Below are positions 1 to 11,706 of a DNA stretch of 64,000 nucleotides, piece after piece. The stretch covers positions 163,887-227,886 of the forward strand of contig CACRXP010000014.1 in the NCBI GenBank assembly GCA_902702965.1, read 5' to 3'. The notes below the pieces were generated by a model that was not told the DNA's origin, searched no databases, and was given only the letters and a program-made list of their open reading frames with translations. Position 1 is the stretch's first letter, and the number at the start of each line of letters is the position of its first letter. A program made the translations under genes and the position numbers. The stretch comes from Spirometra erinaceieuropaei. Its lineage: Eukaryota > Platyhelminthes > Cestoda > Diphyllobothriidea > Diphyllobothriidae.

Positions 1-700
1 AATGTTCTATCTAACCCTGGTGGCTTGTCCGGACACAGAAAATATGGAATACTCCCACAACAGAACGAGGTGGTCGCCTAGACCTAGGGGAGGTAGACAT
101 TGCTCACCATCTGTGCTGTCCAGCGACTTATTCAGGAGCAGACCTAGGCAGTTTGACTGCTGCCCTTCGCGCACTCTCGTCGGAAACGAGACGTGCTAAG
201 TGAGGAATAACCTGAGCGTCATGTCCAGCAAAGGTCGGTCGAAAGCATTATCTGGACCAGATGCATAAGCTGAACTCCAGTCGATAAGGGGTGTATGCAG
301 TATTCCATAATTAAGACTTCGGACCGCATAGGCAATCTCTCCAATCGGACGGGCGTCCGCCGTGGAATAATTCTTAGGCGGTCGGTAGACATTCAGGATC
401 TCAAGGCTCAGTGAACCCGGTGCTTATATAGTTAGCCAAATTGCCTCGGTTTATCTGTTTTGTTTTAAATACATGAGTACACCTTCGCCCTGACATCCTC
501 GCCTGTCTCTTTTTAAACAGCTGGTATCCTGGTATAGTAAACTCACGGTTGTCCACTTGCTGGTTCAACCAAATTTCTGTAAGTAAGATTGTGTGTGGTA
601 GTAGTTCAGATAGATGGATCATTAGCTCGGCGACATTCGATAACATGCTCTGCACATTTGTATATCGAAATTTCAGTTTGCGATTTATGGTCGTCAGAGA
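1..700 (-). pseudogene. AP-endonuclease domain of a CR1-like non-LTR retrotransposon, broken and cut by window edge
   Basis: Read on the minus strand, this stretch encodes the start of a non-LTR retrotransposon polyprotein, whose endonuclease nicks target DNA to prime reverse transcription. In order I see RYTNVQSML near 670, LLTEIWLN near 565-590, EFTIPGYQLF near 530, NVYRPP near 380, IDWSS near 280, FPTRVREG near 170 and DHLVLLWEY near 55-80. These match the usual order of AP-endonuclease motifs. A one-base frameshift near 490 separates the end of the first block from the G-x-GV(x)MYLKQN block, and the D-F-N metal-binding motif before IDWSS cannot be read because of a small indel. A stop interrupts the segment just before the PTR motif. 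The reverse transcriptase would lie beyond base 1, outside the window. The family (CR1-like versus another APE clade) is inferred. Confidence 0.8.
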
Positions 701-719
701 AGTATTTAGGTGCGTTCAG

Positions 720-1810
720 GACTTTCGCCTACTATGTCAGCTGCGCGGTCATACGGATTGGGACCGTCCAAAGAAAAATGTTGGACGCTGGGTGATAACC
801 AAATTCTGTTCTCCTTTGCTCAGTCTCTTCTTTAGCTCTGGAAGTAGAAGACGACATTTTGGCCTCTCTGATGGCGCGAAATCCATTAGCAAAAAACGCC
901 GGGGGTGGTGCCTTACCTTCTAAAGCGCCGAGAGAGAGAATCAACCCAGCTTGTTCCTTACAAGCCAGCACAACTTAAAGGCATTTTTGTGTTGGGTGGT
1001 TGTTTGTCCGTTTTACGAGACGAAAGACTTTCAGTACTTCAATTGCCTCAGGGGTTCTAGAATATTGCTGGAATAGACTTGGAAAAACCTTAGATCTTCC
1101 GTAACCCGCTCTTTATGATCGTTGGCACTTAATTCATCGAGCCCTGGAATAACGAGACATTGGTCTCTGGCGATATCTTTCGTATATTTTGTTAATGTAT
1201 CGCTTTCTGCGGGATGTGATGCTTTAAGGATATTAGACGGTGATTAAAGAACACATTTTCTAGCGCGGTTTTGATGATCAATACCAATTATGTCTGATTT
1301 GGACGGGGTCGTTGACACGGACTGTAGAGTTTTAGAGTTTTCTGGTTCGGGTGGTGTGGGGATATTAGTCAGCAGCGGCTCTTCCTTTTGTTGGGTCATC
1401 CTCATTATTTCTCATTTCCTTATTAACTGCTGTCAATTTTATTTTTCGCTCTTCGTTTCTGCGCAGCCGTATCTGTTTAGGAGAAATTTATATGGAGACT
1501 TTCAAGTGAGGTACTTTTGATTTTCCCCTTGTTATTCTTCAAGTGGGGGCATTTTTATCTTCAGGTGTACCTAATTATATTGTAGAAGAGCCTATATCTG
1601 TTCAATCTCTTCCTCGATATGGCTGACCCTGAGGGCTAACAGCTGACATCCACTACAAACCCTTTTTGCGTGTGTCACGCCTGTACAATCAATATAATTT
1701 TGTATGAGGAGCTGCAACTGCGTTGAGGTGGCCGATTGGTCTGGGCTGTCGGACTGCTTTGCGAGGATAGTGAGATCGACGCCGGAATTTAGGCAGCAGC
1801 GCATATGCTC
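720..1810 (-). pseudogene. ORF1-like region of the same non-LTR retrotransposon
   Basis: Directly upstream (minus sense) of the endonuclease, the minus strand reads as a decayed ORF1-type nucleic-acid-binding protein. Around 1100-1170 it gives RDQCLVIPGLDELSANDH, followed near 1030-1090 by an FFQVYSSNILEP and LRQLK block, and near 930-970 by a CKEQAGLILSLGALEG segment. This order (CLV-x-GI/L, a helical D-L-x-x-x-Q segment, a V-x-R-L-V/G-K turn, then a K-E-A-x-x-I-L-S segment) is typical of flatworm CR1-like ORF1 proteins as I remember them. A 70-codon open segment at 1592-1804 ends in a charged VSHIEEEIEQI stretch that could be the N-terminal coiled coil. Several stops and frameshifts show it is not functional. 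It should belong to the same insertion as 1-700. The 5' end of the element is not resolved. Confidence 0.55.
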
Positions 1811-3954
1811 TTAGTGCTTTCTTAAATTTGGAAAAAATGAAAATCTTTGGGAACAAATTTAAGGAATAAGAGTTTCATATCCGTCGCTCGAAAAACTCGA
1901 AAGTGGAATGTCTGATTGGCGTTTGAACTAAGTCTAGATTTGACATTTGTTTAGGACCTAAATATAAACAGTGCGACAAGCACACCTAGTAATAATACAA
2001 ATTACTCGACTCTACCTTTGTAGAAGTTGCACGGAAACACTAAGCACTTTGAAACAGTGTTTGTGAACGGTAGGTGGCGTAGGTCAAGGCGAAGTTCCAG
2101 CGGCAAATGAAGTTTGGGAATGAGTCTTCCATGATCGTAAGATAAAATGGCGATATGGTGTTCTATTATCCAATATTTTTGAAAAAAGTTAAAAAATTTA
2201 AACAGCGCGGACGAAATTCGATTAAATAAGCAAAACTTGATTTACGAGCAATCCTCTATAGGCAAAACTTAAAGCGTCTGGTTAAGTTTACAAACCGTTG
2301 TGGCTATTCCGAATCACCGCGATTTATCAGGCATTTAACTTTTAAAGAACGCAAGTGATATTACCGCATGACGTTTTGCTCATATGCTATTATTCCGTAA
2401 TTTCACCGCCTGTGCTAACATGACTTTTGTTGCCTATCTTTAATAATTTTGTGGACTGTTGTTGAAACATGACCATACTTATGCAGGATGACTGGAAAAT
2501 GCCTCGAGGGCAGCATCTCAAATACTGACAGGCATTTTTTGATTGCACCGTAACCTTCTTAGCATAGCTGTCCTCTACCCGAAAGCCACAAGGCAAAAAC
2601 ATGTATCTTTTATTTTATTTTCAAAACCAGTAGTTTATGATTTTGTTTAAAATGAGAAGCAAATTTATCAACATGCATAATATAAATTTTTGCCTACAGC
2701 ATTTTACGCTGGTACTCAGAACTTATTTGTGTTAAGGGTGTGCAGATGGTCATGCAAAATGCAAATTCGGTAGGATCCCTGATGGTAGCCGTACCCACTG
2801 AAACCACCATTGTACCTACTGGTTCGATTTCAGTAGGTGTGATTACGTCCTCATTATGTGCAGTGTTCCTCCTGGACCAACATGCTGGAGAGGGAAGAGG
2901 GACGGCAACCCCCTCAAGTTCGTTGTAGTGCCAAAAATTGAGGAAGGTATAGTGAGTCTGTGTGAGTAATTTTTCAATTAGCTGCATATGCCCAGACTCT
3001 TCTACTTAGTATAATGTGGCCTCACTCGCCTACTCAAAAATTCTACCGGCTAATTCGCTTATCATTGGCAGACAGTCAGCCAATCCAAAGTCGTGCTCTA
3101 CTCCTAAATACACGTGCAAGTAATAGCACGAGACGAGAATTTGGGTGTCTAGAAAATTTTAAAGGAAACTGGAAAGATATATTAACAATTATGAGAAGTG
3201 GTGAAAGGCGCATTGTATAAGCAATCAACATTTCTGATTCGAATACATAAGAGCTGATGCACTTAGTATGTATGCAAATCCCTATTTAGTTCATACAAAT
3301 GCGGAGTTACGTATAAAGTAACAATTTTCGGCTATTGTTTTAGTCATTTTGGCAGGGTTAAAATTTTCGTCGATAAACTTTTACTTAGTTTAACACGCCC
3401 AAATAATTGCAGGGATTTCCGCATACGAGAAATATAATTTGTTATTTCTAACGCGTAGCTTGATGCTTGACAGTGGTCTAAAAACAGAGGGCACATAGTT
3501 ACCTGAATTAAATGCACGCTCGATTTTATTCATCGAAAGTGCAGTTGCAGGAGATTTACGGCGAACTGTTTCACTTTAACACGTCTGTTTATAATAGGAC
3601 ACATCTGATTGCAGGACCAGTTAAAATGCATAGCCGTCGTTCACTTCGGATTACCAGCGTAGCTCACAAAATCAGTTTCCAAATGCAGTTGTCAAAATGG
3701 TCTACTGCTGCCTGCAGAGTCACCGCATCCAGAAACATAAAAAAATTGTTGTATATTATAGGTTGATTTGTGTTCAAGAATTTCTGAAATAGATGTGGAA
3801 ATCCAAATAAATAAACTTCAAAGATAGTGTGCATTATCGTATTTTTCAACGTAATAACAAACTAGTCCATTATATCCCAAGATTGTAGTTTAAAACACTT
3901 CCAAATATTCCTCGGAAACTTTTGAAATGCTTCAGCATTAATTGTTCGTCTTAG
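1811..3954. other. Stretch without a recognisable gene
   Basis: AT-rich sequence with only short random-looking open frames. A dispersed-repeat piece is at about 2390-2605 (listed separately). I could not find further 5' exons of the gene that begins at about 3955, so its promoter and start codon may lie here unrecognised or upstream of the window. Confidence 0.5.
2390..2605 (-). repeat. Dispersed repeat, family also at 30.7 and 63.1 kb
   Basis: Read on the minus strand, the part around 2450-2500 (a TCATCCTGCA, TATGGTCATG, CAACAACAG, CCA, AAATTATT series) matches the plus strand at about 63140-63205. A related stretch lies near 30680-31060. Nothing suggests coding function, and the 70-codon open frame here is not conserved in the other copies. 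Confidence 0.45.
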
Positions 3955-4008
3955 TTGGAAACCACCGACGTTACTCGCATTTGCTTCGCGAAACAATTTT
4001 ATTTGTTG
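3955..4008 (+). CDS. Host gene 1, tentative upstream exon
   Basis: A 54-base segment between an acceptor (TTGTTCGTCTTAG, ending 3954) and a donor GTATGC at 4009. It is open in all three frames, but only the frame that leaves one base over joins in phase to the next exon (4345). In that frame it encodes a basic stretch and then ETILFV. It is the weakest exon of the model because it is short and open in every frame. The exon with the initiator methionine has not been found. Confidence 0.35.
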
Positions 4009-4344
4009 GTATGCATCTTAGGTAAAGGCAATTTATGCTGCACTTCAAAGTCGCCGAAAGAACGATCGGCAATGAAAACGTAAAATTAATTACCATTCAT
4101 TTGCGCTTATGACATTTTGGTTTAGTTAGGGTGTATGTGAATAAACATGCCATGGAAATCTCCGCCGATTAGGGTGTCTGTGTGGTAAAAAGGCGTTTAC
4201 GGCTATTGCGTGCATTAGGAAACAATCTATGTTATACTGTCACAAAACCGGTGAATTGTAAACGAACTCTCAGTCAGTTAGCGTTTGCTTAATAAATCGC
4301 AGGGTTAAAACCATGGCAATTTAATCTTCGTTTTATACATTTAG

Positions 4345-4439
4345 ATGCTCTCCCTGCTGTGCGCAATTACACTTCTCCGTATATCACAAAGGCATCCGGT
4401 CCGCTTAACATAACCGTATTAACTGCAAAAGAGCCAAAT
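4345..4439 (+). CDS. Host gene 1, exon with two N-glycosylation sequons
   Basis: A 95-base exon between TTTATACATTTAG (acceptor ending 4344) and the consensus donor GTAAGT at 4440. Only one frame is open. It encodes ALPAVRNYTSPYITKASG, then PLNITVLTAKEPN, with N-Y-T and N-I-T sequons. It starts with two bases completing a split codon and ends on a codon boundary. The next candidate exon (5072) starts on a codon boundary, so the phases agree. The sequons point to an extracellular or luminal protein. The family is unrecognised. Confidence 0.65.
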
Positions 4440-5071
4440 GTAAGTTTTAACTTGTTTTTGAGAAAATATGTCGGTCAATAAATACCTATTATTGTGACTA
4501 ATGCGAAACCGTTAGCTAAGCTCAGTTTGTTTCGTACAATATTCCTCAAAAAAACTACGGGTTAAATCATAAGATGTAATAACCTTTATGACTCAGGCGG
4601 TGCCTAGCTCATGCGTCACGGCATGTTGAACAAAGAATCAAATTAGCAAAATAAACTCCGTCTAACGTTGTTGAAATGTGCGCTATCTCTCGGTACCTAA
4701 TAAAACAGGTTTTAGAAATACCATTGTCTCTTTTCAAAATAAGTTCCAGATTTGACGTTTTCTGTAGCATATCAATGGTAATCTGGAACTAGATGGGCAA
4801 AAGTAAGTCGATATCTAAGTAAATACATTCTGGCAACGCACAAATTGACACTTCTTATGTATGGCCTTGGTAGCTCGAATTAGTATGGGGATGTTTCTAA
4901 CGTGTGAAAGCATCAACAAACGCTTTGCTGTGTGCCTGCTTGGAATAAGTATAGTTTCTCACTTAGACTTTTTTCAAACAGTTTTTATAGATTGAGCTTA
5001 ACATTATAAAAGTGTTTAACATCTGCCACAATACCCTTGAATAAATGCGTTACATTGCGTTTTGTATTCAG

Positions 5072-5174
5072 GAAATATGTATTACTCAAATAAATGAATC
5101 GTATTTGATCAAAAATGAGATGTATGTTGACAAGCTTGGCGTGAAGCTCTCGTTTCCTTTTCCCTACGTGTGCG
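5072..5174 (+). CDS. Host gene 1, exon with paired cysteines
   Basis: A 103-base exon between acceptor CGTTTTGTATTCAG (ending 5071) and donor GTAAGA at 5175. It is open from the acceptor in phase 0 and reads EICITQINESYLIKNEMYV, then DKLGVKLSFPFPYVC, leaving one base over. It contains one sequon (N-E-S) and two cysteines. The left-over G plus AA of the next exon at 8135 completes a Glu codon, so the two join cleanly across a 2.96-kb intron that contains the tandem duplication at 5.4-6.6 kb. Confidence 0.65.
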
Positions 5175-5390
5175 GTAAGAAAATTCTAATGCGTACTATA
5201 TTTTACTATTTATCCTAATCACGCTCTTTTCAAATGCATTTTGTAAGCGTACTTGTTTGATAGCAAAACAAACCGGCAGACTGTAAGAAGTTTAAAAACT
5301 GTGATTGCCTGTTACTGAGATTTTGTGCTGTGCATATCTGCCTGGTAAGGCGGACTGACTGTTATGCTTGGTATATGCGACAAGGTCGGT

Positions 5391-6605
5391 TGTCCAAACA
5401 ATAACGTCCGATTCATACGTCCATATGTAATAACCGTACCTTACTTATGCATTATCTGAGCATCTGTAAGAGGGAGCAGGTTAAGCCTCTTGTGATAATT
5501 CATAAACACGTTGAAGAATTGTGGTCTAATGTCTCATTTGCTTTAAATAACGTTACTAATAACACCGTAACTTCAAATGCTTACAGTAATAAAACGCACA
5601 AATTCTGAGTTTCATATTTTATCTACAGTGTGAAGTACAATATTTCAGTTCATTGTAGACCACGCACGACAAATGCGTTTTTTCAATCATTGCATTACGA
5701 AGGACTCGTTGGCCTTGAAACAAATACCCATGACGGTTTCACAACACACTTTAATTTTTAATGAAAGAACATGTTGGTGCGTAGTCAAAATGGACAATGA
5801 GCTAAAATAGCAAATCTGCACTTCACCTTAATCTATACAATTAAAAAATAACCTGAGAAATTTCACTGAATTCACATTCTTCCATCAGTATTCCGACAGA
5901 CTGTAAAACCAAAAACGCCTCTGAGTACTCCAAAAGTCCTCTGTCAAAAACGCATATTGTAAATTATTTATTAGTTATGTATTAGTGTTGTAGCGTAGTT
6001 TTGGCTGTCCAAACAAAAACGTCTTGCTTATCCGTTCATATATATTCACTGAACCTTACTTATGCATTCTCTGGGCATTTATAAGACGGAGCCGGTTTAG
6101 CCTCTTGTGCTAAATCATATACCTCTTAAGCCTAAACACATTGAACAAGTGTGATCTAATGTCTCCTTGGCTCCAAACAGCGTAATAACTAATTCAGTGA
6201 CTTCAAATGCCTGTGGTAATAAAGCGTATATATTTTGTCTTACATATTTTGTCTACAGTGTGAAATATATTACCTCAGTTTTTGGAGAACACGCAATAAA
6301 AATGCGCTTTTTAACCGTTACGTTATGCATGACTAGTTGCGTCTTGGAAAAAAATACCATTGACGGTTTCGTAAAATATTTTAAAGTTCAAGTAAGAAAA
6401 AAATGATGCGTAGTCCAATTGAAAACAAAGGTAATATATCACTTCTGCGCTTCACCGTAATCTATACAGTTAAAAATATAACCCGAAGAATTGCAATAAA
6501 TTCACATTCCTCCATCAGTATTCAGCCTCGGAAAAAAAACAAAAAACCTCTCTGAATACCCAAAACGTCGCCTGCCATAAGCAATATTGTAAATTTATAA
6601 TTTGT
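5391..6605. repeat. Tandem duplication, two units of about 615 bp inside an intron
   Basis: The sequence from about 5391 to 5990 is repeated from 6006 to 6605 with moderate divergence. The TGTCCAAACA block recurs at 5391 and 6006, CTTACTTATGCATT at about 5440 and 6056, and the ACAGTGTGAA block further on in both. It lies wholly inside the intron between exons 5072-5174 and 8135-8263. The right copy has small insertions. No conserved reading frame links the copies, so it looks like an ordinary segmental duplication. Confidence 0.8.
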
Positions 6606-8134
6606 TTCGGCGTTCACCCGGGAGACAGAAAAAACGATAACAACGACAACGCATGCAATAAAGAGACTACTTACGTCGACATGAATTCAGACAGATGCAC
6701 CTAGGATGCGACTACTGTATTTCAGTCTTTAATGACCTTAACCACCAGCAGGAGCAGATGCGCATGCGAGTGAATACGTATAAAACGAGCACAACAATCA
6801 CCATAAATGCAACCTCAAAAGACTAACTTTTAATTAATCTTGTTTACACTAAAGCTTTTTGGTACATTTAATTATTTACTTTAATTAGTTGTTTGCAGAC
6901 CTAAATCAAATAAATTGTTCTAATATTTGACTGTAAGGTTTTGGAAATAAAAGTGTGTTTTACAGTATAATTTCAAAATGGATAATGACACCGATCACCG
7001 TGCAATACACTCATAAAAAACTGGCTATGGTGGAGCTCTTATCTCTACTTTCATGGATCACAGCTGATAAAAAATGTTGCTCAATCGGCAGATATGCTTG
7101 TATTTCTCTTCAATGTCTGCGCAAATTACGAACGCTTTTTACACAGTTCTTTTATAATAACACGCCAACCTCCACTGAAGCCGCCGAATTTGATTAAAAT
7201 ATCCGGTTTATCTAAGACGTCCTAAATTTACCTTAAATTTAGCTATCCTGCGAAAATTACGGCTTCTGCATTTTGAAGGATGTCGCCGTGGCAAATACAT
7301 AGTACTTTTTATATAAAAACATCATCACCGTAGCATATAATATCCTATATGTCGCCAAATTACCAATACAAAATTTTCGGCAGGCTTCACGTTTGATTTG
7401 TGGAACACGTCACTGATGCCTTACCGACTTGAGACCGACCGAAGTCGGTTGACGCTCGCGCTTATCATATTGCTAACCACTATCCTTATATAGTGTATTT
7501 CCTTCACTTTTTAGTTGGCACTAATGTATTCACCAACTTCCATTATATAGCAGGCCGGATTTAATGGTAAATGCAGACAGAATGCGGCCTTTTATTATGT
7601 GCTGGTAATGACGTTTGCTGCTTCAACTAAAATGTACGTAGAAACGAGAAAAACGTAATCAAAAGGACCTCCTGACACCAGGACACAAGCCCTTATCGCA
7701 TCTATAGGCATGCCATTGTGCAGTATTTGCAAACCACAGATTGACTTGCATTGTTTGAGCACTGATACGTGGCTACTAAAATCCGTTTTTGAAAAATCAG
7801 ACTACGCACTGCTTTTTCAAGACCGTCGCGACTATTTACGTCCGCAGGTTGACAGCGCAAACCAACGCACCTAATTAGAAAAGATAGCTCGACATTAAAT
7901 ATTGTTCTGCAGTTGTCTGGCAGCTATCTGTTTGGTTAAAAAGGGATATACGATTACGACATCATCTCTATGTATGCTACCTGTTTCGGTGTTAACTTAT
8001 TCGCATTACGGGTTGGGGAATAACACAAAAATGCATATGCGGAAGATGTGGGAAAAGGTGCCTGCATATGTCTCCTGCAAAGGATGCCAATGACGGTGCA
8101 TAAGACGGCTGACTTGCCATTTCTCTTTTCGCAG
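6606..8134. other. Intron remainder, nothing recognised
   Basis: The intron of host gene 1 continues to the acceptor at 8134. The open frames at 6955-7197 and 7902-8093 have AT-rich, random composition and lack splice sites compatible with the model. I see no RNA gene or mobile element. Confidence 0.45.
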
Positions 8135-8263
8135 AACTACATTTTTGCTTCCTGACCATCCAGATGGCCGAGATAAGCGGAGTGGACGCAATCTTCTTTT
8201 ACTGTCACTCATATGAGCACATAGGAGGCGTGTACAGAGAAAGGGGAATTTACGCAAGAGAAA
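8135..8263 (+). CDS. Host gene 1, exon with FFYCHSYEHIGG core
   Basis: A 129-base exon with a very good acceptor (TTTCTCTTTTCGCAG, ending 8134) and a GTGAGT donor at 8264. Two of three frames carry stops; the open one reads LHFCFLTIQMAEISGVDAIF, then FYCHSYEHIGGVYRERG and IYARE. It starts with two bases that complete the Glu codon of the previous exon and ends with one base over. Its two cysteines and hydrophobic core suggest a beta-sandwich-like extracellular fold, but I do not recognise a family. Confidence 0.7.
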
Positions 8264-8604
8264 GTGAGTGTATTGGCTATGTCGTCTTTAACAAGACCGT
8301 TCTTTTATTAAATGTCTCTTCATGAGGACTTGGGCCTTTAACTTTACACAATTGAATTTCCAAGTAGTTTAAATGAGACCCCTGAATTCATAAGTGTATC
8401 GACGTTTATTTTAGGCAAAGTGGTGCAGATTTAAAAGCAAATTCATATGCAAGTTTTCCATGTAGTGCAAATTGTGACTAGATTGTTGTTGCTACGTTAA
8501 CTAAAAATGAAAATAGCGTCAATTTTAATTTGATTAGACGCGTAAGCTTGCGAACCATCATGTGTTCACTTTAACATTAACATGTATTCCACATTTCCTT
8601 GTAG

Positions 8605-8672
8605 GTCAAATTGATCTGCAAGGGCCCGTTGTGCACTGCGTAAACGTACATAATTTCGAGATTACCTGGAGA
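8605..8672 (+). CDS. Host gene 1, exon with two alternative donors
   Basis: The acceptor is CATTTCCTTGTAG (ending 8604). The first two bases complete a Ser codon with the preceding exon, and the frame reads QIDLQGPVVHCVNVHNFEIT then WR. An AGA|GTAAGA donor follows at 8673. A second donor, GTATGC at 8700, would add nine codons (VRKPAGVDV) in the same phase, so alternative 5' splice-site use is possible. Both forms end on a codon boundary and join the exon at 10650. The other two frames contain stops. Confidence 0.65.
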
Positions 8673-8699
8673 GTAAGAAAACCAGCAGGCGTTGATGTG

Positions 8700-10649
8700 G
8701 TATGCAACTTTTAAATTTGCCTATGTTGAAGCGATAAACACGATAAACGATAAGGAATTTTTTTCAGTTACGTCCACACTAAGAGCTCATTCTCATTATA
8801 ACATGTTGTAATGTCTTTGTCCGCCATTAACCACATGCCACGTGCTCTTTTTTGACCAAAAGCTGGATTTGCCCAAAGTTGTCATGCGCATACCAAGGAT
8901 CATTTGCTTTGCATTATGTGAATTTAGAAGGTAATGATTTTTTGCCTACCAGACCATTTACCGTTTTTAGTTTATTTATAAAGCATAGGGGTCTCATTTA
9001 TGTCCTTTAATAACTTTGTGTACCTAAGAGTTCAGCCTGAGGTCAACAAATTTTAAAAAAAACAAGCAGCCAAACAATTTTTTCAAACCCCCGATACCAT
9101 CGTGCATACATATATTGACTTAGCAGTAGCTATCGGATCTTACTGCAGTCTGATCGGAACTTTGCGAATTCGTAACGTTGTTAGAAATTCTGTCCGGAAT
9201 GAGTCAAAGACAGGTAGTCAGCTGAACATAAAGAAATGCAATGAATAAATTAAAGCAACTCTCCGGTAGTCATTATCGCATATAACTCTTTCTTTCTGGA
9301 ATGGATTTCGAAAGTTTTTTGACGCATTCGCCTCTTGCGGAAGTGAAGACAGTGTTTAAATCATTGGGATCATCTTATGTACATATCTAGAGAATTTGGT
9401 ATTTATTTGCTCTGGCTAAGTCAGGGCAGTAAAATGTTAGCTTGCCTCACACCAAGTCAGAACAGCAATCACGGTCCACATAACGGATGCACTTTTCAAA
9501 TTTGCGTTAAACAGACACATGGCATATAAAGCACATAACAACGCCGGGGTCAAGGTGTTATTTATGCATTTGCGTCCAACAGCAGCGTTGGTGCGAAGCA
9601 GTACGTCTCTCTTGTTGCATTGCTTCCAAAAAGTCGCTTGACGTGCTTATGTTTATGACATTGGCCTTTACTTACCAATTCACAATTAGAAGAAGACATC
9701 TTAGTTTTGTTTGGGATGAGGTAAATTCCCCGCATTATAATGGGACAATGTTGATATGGGTGTAAAATAAACCACACATAATTAGAATGCATAGATCTTT
9801 ATATGAGTGATTACAAGCGGATTCTGAGACGTCCTGCACATACCTGCAGACAGGCTTTGCTTGTCGTGGACGTTTAAAATTGCTTTAGCTCACTAAACTC
9901 CATCCTTGTAAATGGATAGCACGACTGCCAGATACATTTTTCGGCCACTATTTGCTCTAAATGTAACATATATGTGCTTACCAAGTTCGTTATATATAAA
10001 GAGACTAAATTATCAGTATGTGTTAAGCTTTAGCTCCAAATTACCAGTGTATCAACTACTGTCAGGTCCATTACAAATATAGGCCATCGTATCATTTTAA
10101 TGTCTTCTGACAATAGCCAGCTTGTTTTAAAATATCCACGAGATTTGTTTTTAAAACTATTGCATGTATGAATATTTTAGAAACCATGGAACTTCAGACC
10201 GCTACTGTAACCGCGTCTTTCAGTAATAAAGTATTCAAGGGATTTACCTGCTGGATAAATGTGAACAACATATCCGTGGCCGTGGAACACTTCGTATTAT
10301 AGCTAGGTACATTTACAATCCAAATATTTGCGTGCATAATTTTTACATTTTCTAACATTTAGAGTACGTTAGGAGCTGTGTGTGTTGACTGTCACAGAAT
10401 GTTATCTAAACGCACACCAGTTACGTCTTGTAAGAAAAATGTTCTAAAAGGCACTCGAAATAATGCAACCACTCTTTATGTTCGCACAATATTCTTGTTG
10501 TTAACTATCCGGTATTGATTTATTCTATTAAAATTATTCTAAACATGCATATGCTGCGTCTGCAGCGCTTTTACACTTAATCAATTGCAGACACGACATT
10601 CACATCTGAAGGCTGTGATATTAAAATGAAGCCCACGTAGACAGTTTAG
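8700..10649. other. Intron of host gene 1, nothing recognised
   Basis: An intron of about 1.95 kb. The minus-strand open frame at 9562-9792 and other small frames have no splice context or family motif. Phases on either side already match, so no further exon is required. Confidence 0.4.
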
Positions 10650-10829
10650 GTTGACAGTATGTTAGCTAAAAATTTGCCTACGCGTTTGACGGTAACGTTT
10701 TTTAATCTCGGTGCAGATGTCGCATATTTTGAGAAATTTGACGGCCAACAAAGACTATTAGTAGGTCCTGAAGAGGCTGAAACGGAATTGTCTTGGAATG
10801 TTGTGATTTCCACACCGGATCAGGCGCAT
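10650..10829 (+). CDS. Host gene 1, 60-codon exon
   Basis: A 180-base exon encoding exactly 60 codons, including LPTRLTVTFFNLGADVAYF, EKFDGQQRLLVGPEEAE and TELSWNVVISTPDQAH. It ends at a CAT|GTAAGA donor (GT at 10830). The acceptor proposed is ACAGTTTAG ending 10649; its pyrimidine tract is poor, and a slightly different start is possible. An in-frame TAG immediately upstream shows the frame does not simply continue. The alternating hydrophobic pattern and GADVAYF turn resemble an extracellular beta-sandwich, but this is only a structural impression. Confidence 0.7.
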
Positions 10830-11236
10830 GTAAGAAATGTGTTTTATCTTAAATCGTTATGCAATTAATGAAGCTTCCTTCTTTGCCCATGAAAAAATTA
10901 ATAATTGTACAGTAAATCTAATGTTCTCACCAAAGCCTGCAATAATACATTCCTATTGACCAGCAACACAAATGCGGCATGCCAAATACCAGATTGCTGT
11001 TTATGAGCTAACGCGGTACTGTTTACCGACCAACTGTTTCTAATTAAGAAACTAATTCTTCACATTATTGCTAGTTGCCCCATTTTTTCGTAAATACTCT
11101 GTGCGATTCAATACTTTCGGAGCACATTGAGCAAGGGTGATCTTTAAGTTTCAAGGTGATAAATTGATAAGCAAAGATGTACACGTTCGTAAATGAAAGC
11201 AGAACCTATTCAAACTTATTTTATCTTCATTTGTAG

Positions 11237-11309
11237 AACTTCACATGTCTGAGCCACAACGGAGTGAAATGTATTGGTGTCACAGAAGTTCCTGAGCCGG
11301 AAAAGTGTG
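11237..11309 (+). CDS. Host gene 1, cysteine-rich short exon
   Basis: A 73-base exon with a strong acceptor (TTATCTTCATTTGTAG, ending 11236) and donor GTATGT at 11310. It is in phase 0 after the previous exon and reads NFTCLSHNGVKCIGVTEVPE then PEKC, leaving one base. It has one sequon (N-F-T) and three cysteines. The left-over G plus the two first bases of the next exon give Glu. Confidence 0.75.
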
Positions 11310-11583
11310 GTATGTCACCTAGACGTAGTAATGATATCGTAATAAAATAGACTAATTCAGCTATAAGAATGAGGTCCAGTAGCTGCAAAATATTTTGTGA
11401 TTTGATTAGTGTGGATTCGCACATATACCGTGCGGATTCTAAGAGCGTCTGGCTTTTGTCATAACTCTTGCTAATAGTGTAACGATATCCGTAATAAAAT
11501 TCCTGCAACCCAAATGAAGATATTCAAATGTGCGTCTATTGCCAAATGTGGATTACCAGTGCGATCAAAATTCTTTTTACTAG

Positions 11584-11706
11584 AAATTGAAAATACCGAG
11601 ACCGGGATGAAGTATGCGGTAAGGACGAGCATCGACGTGGACGACTTTGCCGCCTATGTCTGCTACATTGGCAAAGAGGCATCTGCCCAATCTGTGTACA
11701 AGCTCG
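11584..11706 (+). CDS. Host gene 1, Ig-like exon (D-x-A-x-Y-x-C)
   Basis: A 123-base exon with acceptor ATTCTTTTTACTAG (ending 11583) and donor GTGGGT at 11707. It reads IENTETGMKYAVRTSIDV, then DDFAAYVCYIGKEASAQ and SVYKLG. D-D-F-A-A-Y-V-C is the signature that precedes the second cysteine of immunoglobulin-like domains, so a partial or derived Ig-like fold is plausible. The exon ends with one base that makes Gly with the next exon. An Ig assignment from this motif alone is tentative. Confidence 0.7.
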
